Assembly: GCA_019426215.1 (NCBI GenBank)
Contig: CM033395.1
Location: 2,487,501-2,551,500, forward strand
DNA from: Buddleja alternifolia
Taxonomy: Eukaryota; Streptophyta; Magnoliopsida; Lamiales; Scrophulariaceae
Direction: 5' to 3'
Length of the DNA stretch: 64,000 bases
Shown here: positions 23,960 to 35,695 of the stretch, in pieces
Layout: every line of letters starts with the position of its first letter
Numbering within the stretch: position 1 is the stretch's first letter
Notes under the pieces: model-generated
What the model was told of the DNA's origin: nothing
The model's database searches: none
The model's input: only the letters and a program-made list of their open reading frames with translations
Translations under genes and position numbers: made by a program

Positions 23960-25685
23960 CTAAGGAGCTGCTAAGAAAATGTAACGTGCCACTTCGCAGC
24001 GTACTTCATCAATTTGCTCTTGAGTATAGAAGGATTGAGAATCATGAAAGTACTGCAAGATATATATAGAGATTAATTGCAAACTGAAATGACGTTTCAA
24101 TTACCTATCAAAGGTTTAATAATTTCAAAAGGAATAGAATTAAGTATATATTAGGATTATGCATACCGTTGTTGGGATTATAGATTGTCCGTGGCTAATA
24201 ATCTCTTTCATGAATCTCATAACGAAGTAGCTACAATCCACATCGTTGGTCTGCCGGGGGCACTACAAAAGTAATCAAAGTTACGTTGTATTAGAACACT
24301 AACTTCTATACGAATATATAATCTCATGAAACTAGAAAACGCTAGCCTTTATGTTAAACCATTTACAGGCCGAGGTTTTGGATTTCTTGGATTGGTTGTT
24401 GCGATCTGCATGAAATATCTTCACAACCCTATAAAAAAAATATAAAAAACAAGAAAATATGTTAAAAACAAGCAATTATGTGAAATAAATACAGTTTAAA
24501 AAAATATTAAATATAATAGATGCATTGATTGAATGAAAAACTTATTGAATAATTTTTTGTACCATATCATCTCGGTATTGTGGCTCACCATGCACAGAAT
24601 CCAAATAGTAAACGATCTCTTTAAATGGATCAATTGCAAGCAACAACCAATGTCCCCTACAAAACATTCAAAAGATAAGTTCAAAATTTGTTTTGCGTAG
24701 CTAGTTTTACAAATTAAAGTTGAGTCTTTAGTAGCTCACCTGGTGTTGTAAGGTGCAAGAAATAACTTATTCGTTTGTGCACGCTGTATCATAGCACGTG
24801 CTATGTACTGCACTTGTTTCTCTTGCGGGCTTGTTCTCGCAGATATGGAATGTGGGTTAAGGAACCCGAAACTTGCTTCTTTCCCTTCGGGGATTACGTA
24901 GTTATCCCACAAACACCACAATTGAGCATAAAAAATGAATTTCGAGTAATGAAAATAATAGTAGTTCAGATGCAATAAAATAATTAAAAAACTTACTTTA
25001 TGTACGCTGTAATGATAAAGACTCCTATCTCTTTTTGACACAGAAGGTGACAGATCTCCTCCTTTCCAATATACTCTGGGAATGCAAGATTTATAATGGG
25101 TTCCTCAATGTCTATAGTGATCTGGGCACCAATAGACATCATCTTCGTGTACTTTCCCAGAAATACTAGGTCATGAGGGAGTCCATCTAGTTGAAGGTCT
25201 GCACATCTATCACATTCACGTGCAAACTTGGTCATTGGCCTTTTTCCTTTGACAGCTGACTGCTTCGACGTCCCTGATTTCTGGTTTCCAGATGATTTGA
25301 ATGGTCCTAGAGACTATTTAAGCAAAGAAAATAAAACATGAATCTTACACACCAAAGTATATTTAGTAACCTCAAACAAATTGTTATAATTTATTAATGA
25401 CTAGCTATTAATTACACACCGGTGCATCAGTGACAATGACAAGACTCGCTGGCCAAGCAACAAAGGTACCCAGAACACTAGAAATGGTGAGCATTTCATC
25501 ATTGAGAGGGACGGGTAGGGGTGTATTCGCCTCAACTGCAGTGTCAATGCGCACCTTCACATGGTTGGTGGCTAATGGACAGCTGTGAATTATTTTATCA
25601 GTCTCAGGTCGATTGTACATCTGTCCTTTAGCCACCACATGATATGACGGTGATGAAAGTGCTAATTGACATGGAGCGATAACCT

Positions 25686-25728
<43 letters not shown>

Positions 25729-27230
25729 CAACATTATGTGATTTACAGAAATAGAGAGTTGCAAGTTATGTGACCAATAAACAAGTTCAAAGAATTACCT
25801 CAGGAAGCATCTTATAACCTGGTTCTGGGCTGCTATCTTTCAAAGAAATCACGTCATCTTTATGTGGCTGACGCGAGTTAGGGGCTTCCAAAACATCAAT
25901 TCGTTGTTGCATGGCAACCATAGTTTCGGAGAGGTTTTTCACCATGTTTCTCAAGCTTTCCATCTCCATTTCTGTAGCAGGCTTTGGATCCTTAAAATAG
26001 TCTCTTTGTGAGACCCCAAAGCCAACACCCTAACGCAACCCGGATGCTCCTTCTTTTTAAGAGCTTTATCCAATAGGTCATCTTGACTCTTCTCATTTCC
26101 ACTATGGCTAGTACTCTCTTGTGAAATGCTCTCCTGTAATAATACATTTTAAAAAATAAAAAAAAATTAGTTAACTTTGTTCTTTCAATAGTATTTCAAA
26201 ACAAACATACAACACATTATAGAGCTAAAATTGCAAATAACTCACCATTTCATTCACTACTCTTCTAACATTGTCGTTATCACTTTGATTTGTTTTATCG
26301 GAACGCGCAATCCTCCACACGAGTGCTCGTGTCACCTCTGTGCAATCGGATCCCGCATCCCTTCTTCTATTTATCTATATTTTCATTAAAAAATATATAT
26401 ATGCATTAACATAGAATTTTTATTAAAAAGTTGTAAGGATTCACTGCTAAATGAACTACATACCTCCATTTGCTCCACAAGAGCATGTCCAAGACTCGCT
26501 TTCCGGTAAGGATATTCAAGTTCCTTTGCTCTTTCCTGATTTTCCCTACTTATTTTCTGTTTATTACATTATCAAATTATTAGCTAAATATAAACGCAAT
26601 AACCAACAAATGAAACCGTAAATTAAAATGACTAGCTACCTGAAAACCTTCATCTAAGCGAACAGCTAAAAATGTCGTCCAATCGGCTTGGGATATCTCA
26701 TATTGTGGGGGTGGGTTGTCATTACTGTTTCCAGCATCATCTCGCACCCACTTTCTACTTAAGTAGCTCCTGAAGTTACGTGCTAGCCTCCCAGCTTCTG
26801 CTAGTACGAACTTTCGTCTACTTTCGTCAATATCAAATGCCAACTACAAAAAACAAACAACAAAGTATATATAAAATTATAATTTAGAGAATATGATAAT
26901 ACATTAACACTTACAAATATGATAATTTCCAAATTACCTTTATCTCATCCCAAATGTTTTTTTTATTGGTGACGGGACTTTTCGCCAATCACTCATGGTA
27001 ATCGACACCTTCTGCCGAACCTGCACGCCTATATAACCAACAAATATTGATTTGTTTGGATTAACTGCCTGGCCTCTGTCATTCCACCCGACAGGTAGCT
27101 TTATACCTTTACTTCTGGCATTGATAACTTTTTTCATAGCCGTGACACCTCTCCGTATCTCCGCCTCATGACGGCTATCTGATCCATATACATCATCCTC
27201 GGGAAAACTACCAGCAGGATCTGAAGCCAT
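23960..27230 (-). pseudogene. CACTA D second gene: tnpA/Transposase_24-like N-terminal part with a ULP1 (C48) protease domain
   Basis: Start ATG at 27230 (MASDPAGSFPEDDVYGSDS). Exons inferred from splice sites: about 27230-26938, 26843-26643, 26557-26464, 26373-26247, 26132-25800, 25680-25420, 25312-25020, 24960-24740, 24659-24535, 24430-24340, 24265-24169 and 24055-23960 (stop at 23962-23960). Early exons carry the plant En/Spm-associated region (SRKWVRDDAG; RKASLGHALVEQME) and a coiled coil from MEMESLRNMVKNLSETMVAM. The last exons form a Ulp1-type cysteine protease: GHWLLLAID (His at 24650-24652), YYLDS (Asp at 24599-24601) and PRQTNDVDCSYF (Gln plus Cys at 24233-24235), so the catalytic residues survive. 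A frameshift near 26975 and another disruption near 26030 break the reading, so I call it a pseudogene. Confidence 0.75.
25686..25728. repeat. (AC)n(TA)n microsatellite
   Basis: Uninterrupted AC repeat followed by TA repeat, in an intron of the tnpA-like gene. Confidence 0.95.
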
Positions 27231-27371
27231 CGACCTACAAAAGCCAAAAAATATAGAAGTTAGATACATATAAATTTGGCAGATTCAGTTGACAATAATA
27301 ATTTTAAAATAGAAGTAATAAATACAGAAGTTAGGTTCATATCCATTATTCTAGAACATAATTATCCTAAA

Positions 27372-27500
27372 CCACAAAATAAATAAAATTTAATCCCCAA
27401 TTAAACATAATTAACACCCAGCTAAACCAAATTAACTTAAATTCACTCAAGCACCTATTTCCCTTAAATTTTCCACAAAAATAGGCAAACCTCAAGAATA
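27372..27500. repeat. About 130-bp segment duplicated at 31611-31741 within D
   Basis: Both copies run through ACCACAAAATAA, ATTAACACCC, CCTATTTCCCTTAAATTT, AATAGGCAAA and CTCAAGAATATA, with moderate divergence. They lie downstream of the tnpD-tnpA junction and upstream of tnpD, respectively. Confidence 0.8.
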
Positions 27501-27583
27501 TAAATTTTCTAGCAACTAAGTATAAATATTGATCAAAAAATAAGTCTATCATACAATTATGAAATAAGTTCAAATACCTTTCA

Positions 27584-30500
27584 TCATTTTCTTTTTGTCG
27601 TTGGCTTAGCAGTCTTTTGCTTCCCATAGGTACGACCATTTTTTTTAGTACGCCGACGAACTGATCGATTAATCCATATCCCCTCTTGGTGATCTTGTCG
27701 CATATACAATTCATCATCACTTATATCCAAGTCATCGTCACTATCAGTTGATTGTGAATCACCTAATGAGATAGGATTTTCTCCATCATCTTCACTTTCT
27801 TCATAATCATCATCAATACAAGTATTTTTGTTTGCCGATAAAAAAATGGACCACCTGTTATCAATAGGATCGGTGACAAAAAACACTTGCTTAGCTTGTG
27901 ATGCTAAAATGAAAGGTTCATCTTTGTATCCCACCCTTTCAAGGTCTACTCGAGTAAAGCCTAATTCACAATTATCGACACCATGTTTATTGTCAACGTA
28001 CCTACACCCAAATACAGGCACCCGAAACCAACTATAATCAAGTTCTCATATACGTTCAATCACCCCATAATATGATAAATCGGCATAGATACGATTATTA
28101 TCTTTCGCACTTGAGATATGCATTGCTTGAGCTACAAGACTCACACCACTATTCTGTATTGTACTTCATTCATCTTGGTCTTTTGTATAGAATGTGCGAC
28201 CATTTATACGATAACCTGAATAACAAAATACTAGTCTGTTCGGACCCATCGACAATCGTGTCAATTTATCTGAAATTGAAAGCTGTGGATTCTCTTTCTG
28301 TTTCTCTTCAAAATAATTTCGGAACCAATCGATGAAACTCTTATTATGCTCTCTTGAAATCCAGCTCTCATTTTTAATTGGATTGAATCTCCTAAGTTGG
28401 TTCTTATGCTCTTCAACATATGGGTCAACCTCATCGGTGTTGTGGAGCACATATAGGTGCGCCTGATCCCTTTGTGTAATATGAACACTAACTAATTGCT
28501 TTCCAATTAATTTGTTTCCTTCTGTTCCCCTTCCCACAACATGAGACTTTGGAAGCTCTTCAACATTAGAATCTGCCAGATACTCTGTGCAAAATGTAAT
28601 GGCTTCATCAACTATGTACCGTTCAACAATGCAACCTTCCGGTCGACTACGATTTTTCACGTAGCCTTTCAATACCTTCATATAACGCTCAGCCAGATAC
28701 ATAGATCTCATAAAAGCCGGTCCACATAGTTGAGTCTCTCTAACCAAGTGAATGGGTAGGTGAGTCATTATATCAAAAAAAACATGTGGAAAATACATCT
28801 CAAGCTCACACAAAGTGATGACAATTTGTTTCTGAAGTGCAGGAAATTGCTCAGGATCAAACACCTTGCTCCACATTGCTTTGAAGAAGAAACACAATCT
28901 AGTTATCGTGTCTCTCACCTTTTTTGGCAAAATGGCCCGTATAGCAATTGGTAGCAAATGATCCATGATTACATGACAATCGTGAGTCTTCAAGTGCTTT
29001 AGCTTCAAATCTTTCATTGATACAAGACTGCTAATGTTTGAAGAATACCCTTCTGGAACTTTCACTCCATTAAGAAACTCACAGAATGCAATTTTTTCTT
29101 TCCTGGCTAGAGTGTGAGCTGCTGGAGGCAAATAAATACGTTTCCCCTTATTTGTTGGTGCCAATTTTCCTCTTATTTTCATTTCAACCAAGTCTAACCG
29201 TGCCTTTACGTCATCTTTTGTCTTTTCGGGCACATTTAGAAGTGTACCAATGACACTATCAAATACATTTTTCTCAATATGCATAATATCAAGAAAATGT
29301 CTAACATGTAAAGACGTCCAATACGGCAACTCAAAGAAAATTGACCTTTTTTTCCACCCAGTTTTTGCAAGGTCACCTGCAAAAGTCTTTCCAACTTTAA
29401 CCTCCAAGTCTGTTACATTCCCAAACACTTCTTCACCAGTTAAGCACTTAGGAGCTCGGCTTTCTTCTATATTCCCATTGAAAGCTTTCTTCCACCGACG
29501 ATATCGATGGTTCCGATTTAGCCATCTCCTATGCCCTTGGAATGCATATTTCTGAGAGTGTGTCAATCGATATTGATCTGTACTCTTGACACATATGGGG
29601 CATCCACATTGGCCATGTACACCATTTCCCTCGAGGTTTGCTCTTGTCGGAAAATTATTGATTGTTCCAAATAACATGACTCTGAGATTAAAATTTTCTT
29701 CTTTGAACCCGTCATATACTTGAACACCGGTGTCCCACAACACCTTCAAATCCTCAATTAAAGGAGCCAAGTAAACATCTTTATCATTTCCAGATTGTTT
29801 TGGCCCAGAAATGAGTATAGGCATCATTATATGCTCTCGCTTCATGCGTCGCGATGGGGGAAGGTTGTAGATCATCAAAATCACCGGTCATGTACTATGT
29901 GAGCTACTTTGCAAGTCATGAGGGTTCATGCCATCTGTAGCCAATACAAGGCGCAAGTTTCTTGATTCTTCACCAAATTCAGGAAAATCATCATCAATCT
30001 TTTTCCATTGAGGAGAATCTGAGGGGTGTCGAATCTTGTCATCTTCAATCCTTTCTTCAAGACTTCTTTCAGCATGATATGTCAAGTCCTTGGCTAACTC
30101 TTTACTACTGTACATGTGCTTAAATCGTGGTATTATAGGCAAATACCACATGGTTTGACAGGCGCATATCCATTCTTCTTGTACCGTGAGGCGCCACATT
30201 TCGGACAGGCCTTCAATGATGCATAGTCAATTCTAAATAATACGTAATCATTGAGACAGGCATGTATCCTCTCATGTCCCATGCCAATTGAGGTGAACAT
30301 CCGTTTAGCCTCATAAGTACGATTAGGTAACAAATTATCCTCAGGTAGCATGCTTTTTAATAAACCAAGTAAGTCTGTGAAACTCTTATCACTCCACCCA
30401 TTGTTGGTTTTTAACTTGTATAGGTTCAGAACTGCTTTCAATCTTGTGAATTTACTATCACTATACAGTGGTGTCTTTGAATCACTTGTCAAATTGTCAA

Positions 30501-30861
30501 ACATTTTAGGACAATTTCGCAAATCCTCCTCAATCACATTTGTCATCTCCTCCAAACGATCAGGCTCATAATCATTCATGTTGAAATCCTGTGATGGATA
30601 TGATGTACCACCCAAATCATCCGACGTGACACTGCTTTCACCGTGTCTTGTCCAACGTGTGTAGCTTTTATCAATTCCACTACACACCAAATGATCTTCC
30701 AACTCACGTGGACTAATTCTTTTTCCAAAACAACAACGTAAACACGGGCAAGTGATCCTAGTTCGATCTGGTGCATGCTCAACCGCAAACTTTATGAACT
30801 CTTTCACCCCTTTCTCATACTATTCCGACATACGATCCGCTAAAATCCAACTTCGATCCAT
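27584..30861 (-). pseudogene. CACTA D tnpD-type transposase (Transposase_21), decayed
   Basis: Starts at 30861 (MDRSWILADRMSE) with the transposase-associated N-terminal domain (CPCLRCCFGKRISP). It passes through the Transposase_21 catalytic region (ELPYWTSLHVRHFLDIMHIEKN, in two pieces: ELPYWTSLHVRHFLD and IMHIEKNVFDSVIGTL). Next come the DUF4218-like segment (THLPIHLVRETQLCGPAFMR; GCIVERYIVDEAITFC) and the DUF4216-like end (EPFILASQAKQVFFVTDP), with an acidic then basic tail. Lesions: TAG at 30822-30820, a one-base frameshift near 30150, TGA at 29887-29885, and two further TGA codons near 28163 and 28050. Several are consistent with C-to-T changes in Trp or Arg codons. About 1,080 codons in total, typical for the family. 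It would cut and join the CACTA ends, but this copy cannot make the protein. Confidence 0.93.
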
Positions 30862-31260
30862 TTTGATTCTGAATTAATTAAATTAAACAATTTTATTATC
30901 AGTTGATAGTTGAATTAATTAAATAATTTTCATTTTAATTTATTTCCCATTATTCTAGAAAAAATTCAGCAGACTAACAACGCAAAAATTTCTACCAAGT
31001 TCTCGACTTAATCTTTACCCGGGTAGGTTGCAACCAACAAAATTTGGATCTTACGATCCGCTAAAATCAAATTTTGATCTTAATTAATTAAATTAAATAA
31101 TTTTAACATCAGTTGAGTTATATTAATTAAATTATTTTAATTTTAATTTATTTCCCGTTATCCTAGAAAAAATTCGGCAGAGTATCGACGCAAAAATTTC
31201 TACCAAGTTCTCGACTTAATCTTCCCCCAAACTTGCAGCCAACAAAATTCGTATCTTTCA
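30862..31260. repeat. Two diverged tandem copies of about 215 bp upstream of tnpD
   Basis: 30860-31060 and 31065-31250 share TTAATTTATTTCCC, CTAGAAAAAATTC, CGCAAAAATTTCTACC, AAGTTCTCGACTTAATCTT and CCAACAAAATT. Being just upstream of the transposase start, they may be promoter or leader sequence. Confidence 0.8.
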
Positions 31261-31324
31261 ACCACAACAAACCCAATATTCTAATCTTTCACCCATAACA
31301 AACCCAAAATGTCGATCTTACTAT

Positions 31325-31600
31325 ACGAAAATATTGATCACTAGTTGGATCACATAAAACATCATATTTCAATCAACTACAAATATTGATCACCAGTTGG
31401 ATCATATAAATCACATAAAACTAAAAATAAAGCATCATTTTATAAATATATATTGATCACCAGTTGGATCACATAAAGCATCATATTTCCAACAACTACA
31501 AATATTGATCACCAGTCGGATCACATAAATCACATAAAACTACAAATAAAACATCATATTTTCAACAACTAAATATAAATATAGATCACCAGTTGGATCA
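31325..31600. repeat. Five copies of a short GATCACCAGTTGGATCA repeat
   Basis: Units centred near 31345, 31395, 31465, 31515 and 31590 share ATTGATCACCAGTTGGATCA(C/T)ATAAA with small changes, spaced about 50 to 75 bases apart. Regular spacing suggests local tandem growth. Confidence 0.85.
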
Positions 31601-31740
31601 ATGTACCCTAAACCACAAAATAACCACAATTTAATCCCAAATCAAACGTAATTAACACCCGACTAACCCAAATTAATACTAAATTCAGTCAAATCCCTAT
31701 TTCCCTTAAATTTCTCAATAAATAGGCAAATCTCAAGAAT

Positions 31741-32058
31741 ATACACAAATATACATGCACCCATACATACACAAATATATATACATACACTCACATATAC
31801 ACAAATATACATACACCCACACATACACAAATATATACATACACCTACATATACACAAATATACATACACCCACACATACACAAATATATATATATATAT
31901 ATATACATACACTCACACATACACAAATATATATACATACACCCACATATACACAAATATACATACACCCACACATACACAAATATACATACACCCACAC
32001 ATACACAAATATATATACATACACCCACACATACACAAATATACATACACAAATATTT
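31741..32058. repeat. Minisatellite of CATACACCCACACATACACAAATATA type
   Basis: About a dozen variable units of about 25 bases built from ACACCCACACATACACAAATATA. Open frames over it on both strands are repeat artefacts. Confidence 0.95.
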
Positions 32059-32072
32059 AACTCTATACTCTA

Positions 32073-32103
<31 letters not shown>

Positions 32104-32214
32104 TTATCTAAAAAAATGTACCCACTAAATGGCGGTGGTCGGCTGCGGCGGCGGCGGAGGTGGGCGGCTGCGGCGGTGGCGGCAGCGGAGGTGGGCGGCG
32201 GCAGCGGTCCTTAT

Positions 32215-32256
<42 letters not shown>

Positions 32257-32286
32257 AGTTAAATATATATATATATATCTAGAAAG

Positions 32287-32323
<37 letters not shown>

Positions 32324-32580
32324 TACCGAAAGAGGGTAGGAGCGGACGGCGGCGGATGTCGACGGCGAGAGGTCGAGTAGAGAGAGAGAAATAGATCGAG
32401 AGAGAGAGACCGAGAGAGAGTGCGAGAGAGACCGAGAAAGAGCGAGAGAGAGCGCGAGAGAGAGAGGTGGTGGTGGTGGTGGTGGTGGGGGTGTAATAGT
32501 GAGAGAGTTGAGAGAGAGAGAGAGAGAGTGAGTGAATGTGAGGGAAGAAGGGGGCGGCCGGGTTAAGAAAACCCGCCCCC
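32059..32580. repeat. Microsatellite-rich block (TA, GGC/GGT, GA)
   Basis: Contains (TA)n at 32086-32102 and 32219-32254, a GGCGGC/GGTGGC-rich block at 32130-32207, and long GAGAGA tracts at 32302-32323 and 32380-32530. No gene; reading frames here are low-complexity artefacts. Confidence 0.9.
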
Positions 32581-32926
32581 CTATGACAACGGTTCGGCCA
32601 CGAACCGTTTTCATATGTAACTTTGTGACAGCGGTTCGGCCCGAACCGCTGTCACATGTAATTTTAATTTTTTTTGTGACAGCGGTTCAGTGAAACCGCT
32701 GTCATAGACGGGTTTATGATAGCGGTTCGATTGAACCGCTGTCATAGTTATGGTCTATGATAGCGGTTCGACTGAACCGCTGTCGTATCCAATTTTTTTA
32801 AAAAAAATAAATTTCTGACATCATATGACAGCGGTTCGGGTCCAACCGCTGTCATAGGTGCAAATCGAGTACCCCTATTACAGCAGTTTTTCAAAACCGC
32901 TGTAATAGGGCTTTTTTGTGGTAGTG
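32581..32926. repeat. Right subterminal repeat array of D
   Basis: Seven palindromic units around TATGACAGCGGTTCG and its complement, ending in the CACTA terminus. It mirrors the left array. Confidence 0.88.
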
Positions 32927-35674
32927 ATTTATTATGGTAATAAATTAGTAGGCTTTGTTTCTTTGATAAATGCATTGTGTTACCTTAATGTCAAGAATAA
33001 GTGTGTTGTGAATACAATACAAAGGAAATATAGTAGGCTTGAAATAAACCAACGACTGATATGGCACCTTTGACTAGGCCATGCTGGCGAACAAAAGATT
33101 CGCAAAATGGAAAAAGATGGGCTAATTGGCCCACTGGGATTGGATCCCTATTCTACTTGTGAATCTTGTCTCAAAGGCAAGATGGCTAGATCGCCCTTCA
33201 TAGGGAGCTTTGAAAGGGCCTCACAAATCTTAGGTGTAGTGCTACTGACGTTTGTGGTCCATTTGGAGAAATGGCCAGAGGAGGTTTCCTTTACTTTATC
33301 ACCTTCACTGACGACCATTCTCGATATGGTCTAGTGTACCTGATGAAGCATAAGTCTGAATCCATTGACAAGTTCAAGGAATTTAAGGCTTTAGTGGAAA
33401 ATCAAACAAGTCAACATATAAAAACTCTTCGATCTGATCGAGGAGGAGAATATATGAGCGACGAGTTTGACTTATACCTCAGAGAGAATGGTATTGTATT
33501 GCAACTCACACCTTCAGTGACTCCACAGTTGAATGGAGTAGCAGAGCGAAGGAATCGAACCTTGTTGGACATGGTTCGCTCCATGCTTAGCTACACTGAT
33601 TTACCCATTTCACTGTGGGGTCACGCGATGCTTACAGCTGCACACATTTTAAATAGATGTCCATCCAAGTCCGTTCCTCTGACTCCCTATGAAATTTAGA
33701 GAAATAGGAAACCAAGTCTTAACCACATAAAGATTTGGGGATGTCCGGCTTATGTCAAAAAGACTAAAGTGGACAAGTTGGAGGCTAGGTCCTTAAAAGG
33801 ATGTTTCATTGGATATACTGAAGATTCTATGGGATACCTCTTTTACCTGCACAATGATCAAAGGATCATTGTAGCCTTACAAGCCCATTTTCTTGAAGAT
33901 GAGTTCATTCAAGAAGCAGGAGCGGGTAGAAAGATTGTTCTAAAAGAACAAAATGAAACCCCACTGGATACATCTACACAGGGAGTGAGAACCGAACCTT
34001 CTGTAACACAACCACAACCATGACAATCGAATAAAGTATCTCAACCGCCTGAGAGGTACGGATATCTAATGTAGAGGGAGTTAGATCTCCATTCTGTGTT
34101 AGAGGAGGATCATGGAGATGATCCCTCCACTTTTGATCAAGCGATGGTGGATGTGGATGCTGCTAGATGGCGTGAAGCTATGCAAACTGAGATCGATTTG
34201 ATGCATGCAAACCAAGTTTGGAAACTTGTAGACCAACCTGAAGGGGTAAAACCAATCGAGGGTAAATGGATCTACAAGAGAAAGATTGGTGTTGATGGCA
34301 AAGTAGACACGTACAACGCCAGACTAGTGGCAAAAGGGTATAATCAAAAGGAAGGAATTGACTACCAAGAAATTTTCTCGCCAGTGGCTATGATCAAATC
34401 AATAAGGATTCTACTTGCAATAGCAGCACACCTAGATTATGAAATATGGCAAATGGATGTCAAAACTGCTTTCCTAAATGGATTCCTAGAAGAGGATATC
34501 TATATGGAACAGCCTAAAGGTTTTGAATCCGAGGAGCATATTCATAAGGTGTGTAAACTTGAGAGATCCATTTATGGACTCAAACAAGCGTCTCGTAGCT
34601 AGAATCTACGTTTTGATGAGGTTGTCAAAGGATTTAACTTCATCAAAAATGAAGACGAGCCCTGTGTTTACAAGAAGGTCAGTGGGAGCAAGTTGACATT
34701 CCTAGTGTTATATGTATATGACATATTACTCATTGGGAATGACATAGGAATGCTCACCACAACCAAGAAGTGGCTTTCGAGTACATTCTCCATGAAAGAC
34801 TTGGGAGAAGCGACCTATATTCTAGGGATTCGGATCTATAGAGATCGAACCAAAAGAATAATAGGACTTTCTCAAGCCTTTTACTTAGAAAAGGTCCTAA
34901 AAGGGTATAGGATGAAAGATTCTAAGAAAGGGTTCCTACCAATGAGACATGGGATACATCTTTCGAAATCTATGTGTCCTCAAAGTGAGGAAGATAGAAA
35001 AGAAATGAACATTATACCCTATGCGTCTGCTGTGGGAAGCTTGATGTACGCGATGCTCTGTACTAGACCCGACATTGCTTATGTTGTGAGCGTTTTTAGT
35101 CGATTTCAAGCAAACCCTGGTAAGGAACTTGGATAGCTGTGAAGAATATCCTAAAGTATTTGAAAAGAACTAAGGATATGATTCTCACCTATGGAAGTGG
35201 TGACCTGAGGGTGGATGGGTACATTGATTCGGATTTCCAATCTGATGTTGATGGCTGGAAATCCACCTCGGGATTTGTATTTACTCTAAATGGTGGAGCG
35301 GTGACTTGGAAAAGTTCCAAGCAAAGCACAACCGCAGACTCCACCACAGAGGCTTAATACATAGCTGCTAAGCTATTTGGATTAGGAAGTTCATTGAGGA
35401 ACTTCAAGTGGTTCCTAGCATAAAGCTGTCGTTGCCACTTTATTGTGACAACACCGGAGCTATAGCGCTAGCGAAGGAACCTAGGTCTCACAATAAATCC
35501 AAACACATAGAGAGGAGATATCACATCATAAGAGAGATCGCTGCACGAGGTGAAATAGTTGTTCAAAAAATAGCCTCAGCTGATAATGTCGCTGATCCAT
35601 TGACCAAGCCATTGGCACAGGCGGTGCTGGAAAAACATCTCGAAGGGATGGGTATTAAATACCACAGCAAATGA
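32927..35674 (+). pseudogene. Copia C pol (pre-integrase, integrase, reverse transcriptase, RNase H)
   Basis: Downstream of D the frame resumes with pre-integrase (LIWHL-stop-LGHAGEQKI; CESCLKGKM), then integrase (FITFTDDHSRYG, SDRGGEY and the TPQLNGVAERRNRTL block), reverse transcriptase (ARLVAKGYNQKEG, WQMDVKTAFLNGFLEEDIYM, SIYGLKQASRS, LYVYDILLIGND) and RNase H ([41 protein letters not shown]). The polymerase motif is YVYDI rather than YVDD, a further loss. Stops include TGA near 33077, TAG near 33697, TGA near 34021, TAG near 34600 and TAA near 35355; frame shifts lie near 33241, 35120 and 35380. Family: Ty1/copia polyprotein, nonfunctional. Confidence 0.93.
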
Positions 35675-35695
35675 CATTGAGTGCAAGTGGGAGAT

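Larger units (their letters stand above)
23377..32926 (-). mobile_element. CACTA (En/Spm) element D, 9,550 bp, inserted in copia C
   Basis: Ends are CACTACTACAGAAATGACC at the left and the complement of CACTACCACAAAAAAGCCC at the right. The TSD is ATT (23374-23376 and 32927-32929). These, with a 3-bp TSD, are diagnostic of the superfamily. Both ends carry arrays of palindromic ACAGCGGTT motifs. Two genes lie on the minus strand: a tnpD-type transposase (27584-30861) and a tnpA-like gene with a ULP1 protease domain (23960-27230). Both have lesions, so the copy is probably not autonomous now. Removing D restores C's frame into YYGNKLVGFVSLINALC and the pre-integrase domain. Confidence 0.95.

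Noticed and set aside
31663..32262. Cys/Val/Tyr-rich and Ile/Tyr/Thr-rich frames
   Set aside because: Products of the CATACACCCACACA minisatellite and the TA/GGC microsatellites.
32279..32614. Ser/Leu-rich minus-strand frame
   Set aside because: Artefact of the GA/GGT microsatellite block; it runs into the CACTA subterminal repeats.
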